Assembly: GCA_034440635.1 (NCBI GenBank)
Contig: JAOTON010000478.1
Span: forward strand, 186,001-250,000
Reading direction: 5' to 3'
Origin: Lepas anatifera
Lineage: Eukaryota > Arthropoda > Thecostraca > Lepadidae
Length of the DNA stretch: 64,000 nt
The notes under the pieces were generated by a model. That model ran no database searches. It was not told the DNA's origin and saw nothing but the letters and a program-made list of their open reading frames with translations. Shown piece by piece: positions 57,607 to 64,000 of the stretch (position 1 is the first letter of the stretch; each line of letters begins with the position of its first letter). The translations under genes and the position numbers were made by a program.

Positions 57607-58599
57607 CCATGCAAGACGTCAGTAGTCGGCGCACCCTAAAACACCTCCTTAACAGTAATAAAGCTCTTAGATCAAAAGCAATTGCATCGGAAGAAGCAAA
57701 TGCTTCAGTAACGTCCCTGAAACATCCATATATATTCTAAAATTGTAAGAGCTTCTCGCTTCTCCACGCTTCTCGTGTCTGAGGCATGAATACCTACAGT
57801 GCTGCGTGCAAAACATGATCCCTCACATGTCTGAGCGGCAGCGTGCGGTGCAGGAAACCAGGAATTATCAATCCCCAAACAATTAACAAACAAATCCTAT
57901 TGTGTGTCCATCAGCAGCAAAGACGCCGCTGGGGCGGGCTGACGCGAGTGTATCCGCCGATCCACCGATGTTTTGTGTGGCTACAACAGACGGCCATACG
58001 GAATCACAAAGGGAAATATGTGCGGCAAAGAACCACGCGGAATGACACATTAAGGACATTCTGAAGGAAGAAGCTCACGGCTGCATCGATACACCAACAA
58101 TTCAAGGTTCTTCTGAAGACAACCACCCACCAGATGCTAACCTGGGCTATATGGGCGGATAGAGGGTTGGTGATCGAAAGGGGAGGAGAGGCACATAGTC
58201 GGGGGGCGCCATCCGGACTAGGAGGCGCCACAGTTGGGCGGAAAAATACATTATGTGGGCGCCAAATTGTATCGTGAGGGCGCTGATGCCCGTGTCCTAG
58301 GGGCTGAGGGTAGGGAGGCAACGGTTGGGAAGCAAAATTTTAGGGGGACACCATCAACCTTTCAGGGCGGTGCCATTACCATTTTATGGGGCGCCAAGGG
58401 TCAATGGATGATGGGGAGGCAAGTACCCGCACATGACTCTCGGATCCGCCAAAGATGAGCTATTCTACAAAGCGAAGCGTCCCTAGAATGAATGCCTGGG
58501 TTGACTAAGTTGAGGGACTTCTTGACTCTACCGAGTACAGAAGCGGCATCAAGGCCGTGACCACAGCAATATTTTCAGCGGTGTTCTAGCATGGCTGCG
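57607..58599. other. No gene recognised
   Basis: 58190-58440 has GGGGGCGCC-type phrases related to 23.6-24.4 kb. The rest is unremarkable. Confidence 0.4.
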
Positions 58600-60180
58600 A
58601 ACACGTCCCACCGCTGACCTGAACACACCCTACCGCTAACCTGAATACCTCCCATCACCGACCGAACACGTCCCACCGCTGATCTGAACACGTCCCACCG
58701 CTGACTGAACACGTCCCACCGCTGACCTGAACACGCCCCACCGCTGATCTGAACACGTTCCACCGCTGGCCTGAACACGTCCCACCGCTGACCTGAACAC
58801 AACCTACTGCTGATCTGAATAGGTCCCACCGCTGATCTGAACACGTCCCACCGCTGACCTGAACACGTCCCATCGCTGATCTAAACACGTCCCACGGCTG
58901 ATCTGAAAACGTCCCATCGCTGACTGAACACGTCCCACCACTGACTGAACACGTCCCACCGCTGACCTGAACACACCCTACTGCTGACCTGAATACCTCC
59001 CATCACCGACCGAACACGTCCCACCGCTGATCTGAACACGTCTCACCGCTGACTGAACACGTCCCACCGCTGACTGAACACGTCCCACCGCTGACTGAAC
59101 ACGTCCCACCACTGACCTGAGCACGTCCCACCACCGACTGAACACGTCCCACCGCTGACTGAACACGTCCCACTGCTGACCTGAACACCCCCTACTGCTG
59201 ATCTGAATAGGTCCCACCGCTGACCTGAACAAGTCCCATCGCTGATCTGAACACGTCCCACCGCTGACCTGAACATACCCTACCGCTGACATGAATACCT
59301 CCCATCACCGACCGAACACGTCCCACCGCTGACTGAACACGTCCCACCACTGATCTGAGCACGTCCCATCACTGACTGAACACGTCCCACTGCTGACCTG
59401 AACACCCCCTACTGCTGATCTGAACACGTCCCACCGCTGACCTGAACACGTCCCACCGCTGATCTGAACACGTCCCACCGCTGACTGAACACGTCCCACT
59501 GCTAACCTGAACACCCCCTACTGCTGATCTGAATAGGTCCCACCGCTGACCTGAAAACGTCCCACCGCTGACCTGAACACACCCTACCGCTGACATGAAT
59601 ACCTCCCATCACCGACTGAACACGTCCCACTGCTGACCTGAACACCCCCTACTGCTGATCTGAACACGTCCCACCGCTGACCTGAACACGTCCCACCGCT
59701 GATCTGAACACGTCCCACCGCTGACTGAACACGTCCCACTGCTGACCTGAACACGTCCCACCGCTGATCTAAACACGTCCCACGGCTGATCTGAAAACGT
59801 CCCACCGCTGACTGAACACGTCCCACCACTGACTGAACACGTCCCACCGCTGACCTGAACACACTCTACTGCTGACCTGAATACCTCCCATCACCGACCG
59901 AACACGTCCCACCGCTGATCTGAACACGTTCCACCGCTGCCCTGAACACGTCCCACCGCTGATCTGAAAACGTCCCACCGCTGACTGAACACGTCCCACC
60001 ACTGACTGAACACGTCCCACCGCTGACCTGAACACACTCTACTGCTGACCTGAATACCTCCCATCACCGACCGAACACGTCCCACCGCTGATCTGAACAC
60101 GTTCCACCGCTGCCCTGAACACGTCCCACCGCTGATCTGAAAACGTCCCCATCACCGACCGAGCACGTCTCATCACTGAT
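58600..60180. repeat. Satellite-like array, unit about 20-22 bp
   Basis: Roughly 70-75 tandem units of the type TGAACACGTCCCACCGCTGA with a length alternation caused by the linker (CC or CT present or absent). Higher-order blocks are duplicated, for example a 173-base period between 59793 and 59966. Confidence 0.92.
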
Positions 60181-60641
60181 CGAAAAACACCTTTTACCTG
60201 CACGAATCTACACAAATGTGTTGGTAAAGTGTACCGTCGCTAGTGGTGTTAGCATGGCAGTCATTCTCAGAAATTTACCTCCACCCCGGTCATCAACAGT
60301 CCCGGGTCTGGCCCCCTCATTAAACATTTTGTGGCGACCCTCCTGTCCAGTGGCTGTCGGCGAAGGAAAATTGAAAGGACTGGAGGCTAAAATTGTTCCG
60401 TTTGCATACAAAATGCCCTGATATGAAATTTAGAGATTTCAATCAATCTAGAATCAGCGACTTCACACGCCCAACGCCGTGAACCCATCTACTAGCGACA
60501 TCTTTCGTCAAACATCGGAAGTAAAGGTTACGCTGTACCACACAGGTATAGTCGGGTCTGCCCACTGGCCACGGTCGACGCCCCTCCCTGACTCCCAGTA
60601 ACCAGGCCGCAGGGGCTGCGGAAGGTAGCGGATCAGTGAAT

Positions 60642-60925
60642 CATTGGCGGACGCAGGGGGGGCATTCCAGCCATGGACCCCCCGAAGCGCTGGAGAGGGG
60701 GCCAAATTATCTTTTGGCCCCCAAAACACCGGATAAATTTTTGAAAAAAGGTGTTCACACTAGGTTTGTAGAGCAAAAAATTATCGCTCCCACCCCCCCC
60801 CACCGGAGAGCGATCATGTACTTGGAGAGGTAGTTTATACTAGGTCTGTCGAGCACTGAAAAAAGGTGTTTACACCAGGTCTGTAGAGAAAAAAATCGCT
60901 CCCAACCCCCCCCCCAGAGACGGCG
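60642..60925. mobile_element. Related copy of the 17330 MITE, right end degraded
   Basis: CATTGGCGGACGCAGGGGGG at 60642 and the following blocks (AAGCGCTGGA, AGGGGGCCAAA, GTGTT-ACAC-AGGT-TGTAGAGCAAAAAA) repeat the element at 17330-17626 in the same order. The right terminus is lost in a C-rich run near 60905-60925. Confidence 0.65.
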
Positions 60926-61598
60926 GATTCCATTTTCGAGAAGTAGTGCAAGACTTCCTGGAGGGGGCGCCTTTCTCCCCAGGGGGCGCCATCATCCCTT
61001 GGGGGGCGCCTTTGCTATCCAAGGGCGTTCTGCAGAAACTCTTTGGACTCGGCATGCGAGGCCACTTAGGGTGGTTTATTTCTAATATTCCGAAAAATAG
61101 GTATTTTAGATTTCGCGAAAACTCAGTCGTATCGGATTCGTATCAGCAACAGAGTGGCATAGCCCAGGATTCTGTGATTTTCATAGCCTTGTTTGCAGTT
61201 ATGACCAATGATATTGCAGACACTTCCCGCAAACATACGGCATGTGCTTTTCGTTGAAGAGTTCACAATATGGGTGACAGCGTCCACTACAGCAGCTGCG
61301 CAGAGGCGGCTGCAGCTTGACCTTGACACATTGCAGCAATGGATCATATGCAATGGACTGAAATTTTCAAGTTCAAAGACAAAGTTCTATAATAGACATT
61401 GAGACTGAATACTCGATGTTGTAAATTCGCGGAAATCCGATCGACGTTGGAGCAGAAACCAGATTTATCAGGTTCACACTCGATAAACTTTCGTATGTGC
61501 CACACCTGAATGATTTCCGCAAAAAATGTTTCGATACGCTGAAAATACTGAAGGTGTTGACGAGAATGAGATACGGTGCGGAGAGAGAAATGTTTCTC

Positions 61599-61694
61599 AT
61601 GCTATACACGTTATACGCTTATCGCCTATATATACGTTATACGCACGTTATACGCTCATCATTATACGCCACGTTATAAGCTTCTTATGCTATA
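61599..61694. repeat. Short insertion of CGTTATACGC repeats in a LINE
   Basis: ATGCTATA is present at 61599-61606 and 61687-61694. Between them the CGTTATACGC phrase recurs about five times. Removing one ATGCTATA plus the insert restores the LINE frame (LYRSLIRSK). Confidence 0.75.
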
Positions 61695-61909
61695 TAGATC
61701 ACTTATTCGTTCAAAGTCCGAGTACGGCTTTATTGTGCATGAGGCCGCTCCTTAGTCCGCGAAAAAGATTACCGATATGTCCATCATCATGCTATCAGAA
61801 TAGTAACAGGGGCGTTCCAAGCTTCACCCATAATGAGCATGATAGTGGAAATTAATGAAATACCGCTACAAATACGCAGTAAGATACTCGCTTTGCATTA
61901 AACCATTTA

Positions 61910-62359
61910 AGGGAACGTGGCACCTTTAGAACTTGATTTTAACTGATATAGCCAAGTTGTAAAGCAAGTCGGAAAACCAAGTGCTCTATATATCATTTGT
62001 CTTGGAACTCGATATTTCCGTAGAAAAAAGCTAAAACTTACCCGAAATGTACTTCTCATGTAGCTCTCGCCAGGCGGCCATTGTTGTGAGCTGCTGGTGT
62101 GACGACATATGCTGACATCACGATGAGCATCAGCCAATCGAAGCTCTTGAAGTGTTTCGGAGTATGGTAGTGGTTGCCAGATCATGACATCATCCACAGG
62201 CAGATATTTATTTCTTTTCCTAGAGGAGTATTTTAAAAATCAAAATATTGAGCTTGTTGTACATTTTTCAAAGAAATCATGAGTAGTTTCATTATTTTCG
62301 GCTAAAAGTACGCCTAATTACACAAAATTCCAGGATTTTATCGAGGTGCCACGTTCCCT
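61910..62359. mobile_element. AGGGAACGTGGCACC-type MITE, copy 3, inside a LINE
   Basis: Terminal inverted repeat AGGGAACGTGGCACC / GGTGCCACGTTCCCT, perfect over 15 bp, with TTA on both sides (61907-61909, 62360-62362). It splits the plus-strand LINE between its C-terminal RT region and the pre-RNase H region. Confidence 0.85.
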
Positions 62360-62836
62360 TTAAAATCAGTCACCAACATGCCCCACATGCCAAACATTTT
62401 TGGCGACGCCTACCTCTGTCATATAGACAGTGGCTCGCGTGTTGCAACCCGTCACCCGGGAGTGAGAGCCTGTGCCTGGCTGGCACAGGTTGGTATCGAC
62501 AGCAGCCTCGTAGAACCACATGAAGCAGCGGTTATTGAACCATAGCTCATCTCGACAGTTGACACGAACACAGACCTACTGCAGCAAAGCAAAAATTTGC
62601 CTCCTGAACAAACGTGCCAGTAATTTATGAACTTGCGTGTGGAGCCGTTCGAAAACCACGTCTGTTTCTATACAGATGGTTGCAAAAGAAAGTGACAATG
62701 GCACAGGGCGTGCATTTGTTGGTGACGATGTTGAGAAGTTTTCTAGTTTGCCTTACGAAGGATCCATTTTTGCTTCAGAGCTGTGCGCCATTTTTTGCTG
62801 TTTGGACCACGTGTCTAAGCTGATGGCGAGGAAGTT

Positions 62837-63104
62837 TTTTATTCTTTACACATTTGCTTCACATAATAATGCTCAACACCAGACTACCACCTCCATCACA
62901 AACTCCATCATCACGTCCGCAACACCTCCATCACGACCTCCATTCCTACCTCCATCATCACCTCCATTACCACATCCTTCACCACCTCCATAGTCATTTC
63001 CATAATCACATTCATCATCACGTCCATCATAACGCCCATCATCACATGCATCACCACCTCCATCATCACTTCATTCACTGCGCCACCTTTGAATTAATCC
63101 TAGC
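62837..63104. mobile_element. Insertion carrying a (CATCACCACCTC)-type minisatellite, 14-bp target duplication
   Basis: ATGGCGAGGAAGTT occurs at 62823-62836 and 63105-63118. The insert of 268 bp is largely CACCTCCATCATCAC-type repeats (about 62880-63075). A 14-bp duplication suggests target-primed retrotransposition. It splits the RNase H domain of the LINE. Confidence 0.75.
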
Positions 63105-63179
63105 ATGGCGAGGAAGTTAGCGATTTTTACCGATTCCCTGTCTTATCTACCGACATTGAAGCCATTTTATTTCTATAAT

Positions 63180-64000
63180 GCGTCATCACCTTGGCGGGCC
63201 ATGCTGAAGATGACCGGATCTTCTGTGTGCACGAGTGGTCCAGTAGGAAGACACAGGCAGTTTGGAGGGCTACCATCTCAGCCTGAAAACTCAAGGAGAA
63301 CGAGCCTACTGGTTGCCTGAGCTCATGCTGGGCTCCGTCTGGTGACTCTATGAAGACCCAGCTCCCCCGCTCATGATCCCTCCGTGCACTGACCCGTCGG
63401 TCCACACCCATGTGGCACATCGAGTCAGGGAAGCAAGGCTGAGGAGAGCTACTCGCTTCTTCCGTACAGGTGGCGCTCCCGATGTCAGTGGGCCCACGTC
63501 TAGTTGAAATGGGACTCACTCTCCTGCTACCCACGGTGGAAGACGTCAAGGAAGGAAAGACTCGATGGGGAGGGAGATGCGTGCTTGATCTCACATCTCT
63601 CTGTCCACCTGCCGCCAACTGGTCACCGAGGAGAGTCGAGAGGGCGCTGTCGCCTCCGCACGTCTTCACAGAGGGTCTTCAGGCGGCAGCACATGGACTT
63701 TCACCAGCATTCGGGTCGCGAGTACCCTCCTTCTGGCCGCTACGGGGGGAGTCTTACCTCGGCTGAGGATGGGGCGGGTACATCCTGTGATGATACGCGC
63801 CGACGCTCTCATTTTGCGTTCCAGCAGCTTGACATGAAATGGCGGTGTGGCGTGGAGCCACGCTGCGGCCGCTTGCTCCATCGCTCCTCTCACGTAGCCA
63901 GTAGCGGTGGTTCGGAGGTGCTGTTCGTGCAACCCCCAGTTGCAGCCGGACAGTTGACGTAGGTAGGAGATGCGGAGGTGGACCTTCTCCCACAGTCTCT
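63180..64000 (-). pseudogene. LINE relic: post-RT region and RNase H fragment, running off the window
   Basis: Read leftwards from 64000: LRQLSGCNWGLHEQHLRTTA, MEQAAAAWLHATPPFHVKLL, ERKMRASARIITGCTRPI and VAARRRVLATRMLVKVHVLP are the usual region between RT and RNase H in arthropod LINEs. After frame changes, GSWVFIESPDGAQHELRQPV and SFQAEMVALQTACVFLLDHS match RNase H, including the catalytic Glu in AEM. It stops abruptly near 63180, within RNase H, where it meets the plus-strand LINE. The 5' part lies outside the window. Confidence 0.75.

Larger units (their letters stand above)
61024..63170 (+). pseudogene. Jockey-like LINE relic, RT to RNase H, three times interrupted
   Basis: Frame order: LFGLGMRGHLGWFISN, RVQ-like SYQQQSGIAQDSVIFIALFA (usually S-G-I-P-Q-G-S-V-L-S), NDIAD, then after a frameshift near 61250 FVEEFTIW in place of F-V-D-D-F, LQLDLDTLQQW and NGLKFSSSKTKF. 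The thumb region (HLNDFRKKCFDTLKILKVL) and IRSKSEYGFIVHEAA follow. An 88-bp insertion lies at 61599-61686 and a MITE at 61910-62359. The frame then resumes with a pre-RNase H region and FYTDGCK, SLPYEGSIFASELCAIFCCL and, after another insertion (62837-63104), IFTDSLSYLPTL: the Asp, Glu and Asp of RNase H are kept. Both polymerase aspartates are Glu (61256-61261). Decayed copy. Confidence 0.78.

Noticed and set aside
58575..60100. Many overlapping minus-strand frames with MFRSAVGRVQ repeats
   Set aside because: Translation of the 20-22 bp satellite array. Frames restart in all phases and no unique sequence is attached.

Overview
Eukaryotic genomic DNA, most likely from an arthropod and probably a crustacean. 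The only host protein-coding gene I can support is a three-exon cuticle protein with an RR-1 type Rebers-Riddiford chitin-binding domain (32440-37131, + strand). Its introns start and end with GT/AG, its first coding exon is tiny (M-K-A), and the predicted product is 103 residues. Almost everything else is non-coding DNA or decayed mobile elements, with abundant micro- and minisatellites.

Layout. 1-3.7 kb: unremarkable sequence with a (CT)n tract and a facing (GA)n tract. 3.7-6.5 kb: a TTAA-flanked element and a GC-rich minisatellite. 7.7-9.3 kb: a Penelope-like element relic. 9.9-11.1 kb and 15.7-16.1 kb: minus-strand LINE relics. 11.6-12.0 kb: a hAT-type MITE. 17.0-19.6 kb: a four-element nest. 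21.2-22.9 kb: a small hAT-type MITE and an 18-copy, 54-bp minisatellite. 23.2-25.3 kb: degenerate GC-rich repeats. 26.5-27.1 kb: a retroelement endonuclease relic. 27.3-29.4 kb: two TTAA elements head to tail. 31.4-31.8 kb: a foldback element. 32.4-37.1 kb: the cuticle gene. 39.4-43.4 kb: a TTAA element holding a pogo-like element, followed by a MITE and another TTAA element. 43.9-44.8 kb: a tRNA-like sequence split by a TTAA element. 46.6-47.9 kb: a TTAA element inserted into a copy of its own family. 48.2-48.7 kb: a second Penelope-like relic. 49.4-51.1 kb: more MITE and TTAA copies. 52.1-56.3 kb: GGGCCC-rich minisatellite. 56.6-57.6 kb: a TTAA element. 58.6-60.2 kb: a satellite-like array. 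61.0-64.0 kb: two LINE relics in opposite orientations, one interrupted by a MITE and two other insertions.

The most interesting signal is a set of at least twelve dispersed elements of about 0.84-1.15 kb (several enlarged or truncated). They share an architecture: TTAA at the ends (ATAA once), GC-rich inverted termini, a perfect or near-perfect subterminal palindrome, a second GC hairpin, and a non-coding core packed with AGGTCA/TGACCT hexamers (the nuclear-receptor half-site) in direct, inverted and everted pairs. Four sub-families differ in terminal sequence but keep this plan. Nested copies show that they moved into TTAA-like targets. I see no transposase in any of them. They resemble non-autonomous piggyBac-like MITEs, but the palindromes and receptor half-sites are unusual. 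The cuticle gene lies between two of them; any regulatory link is inference.

Element boundaries come from reading direct and inverted repeats by eye. No database search or folding program was run.
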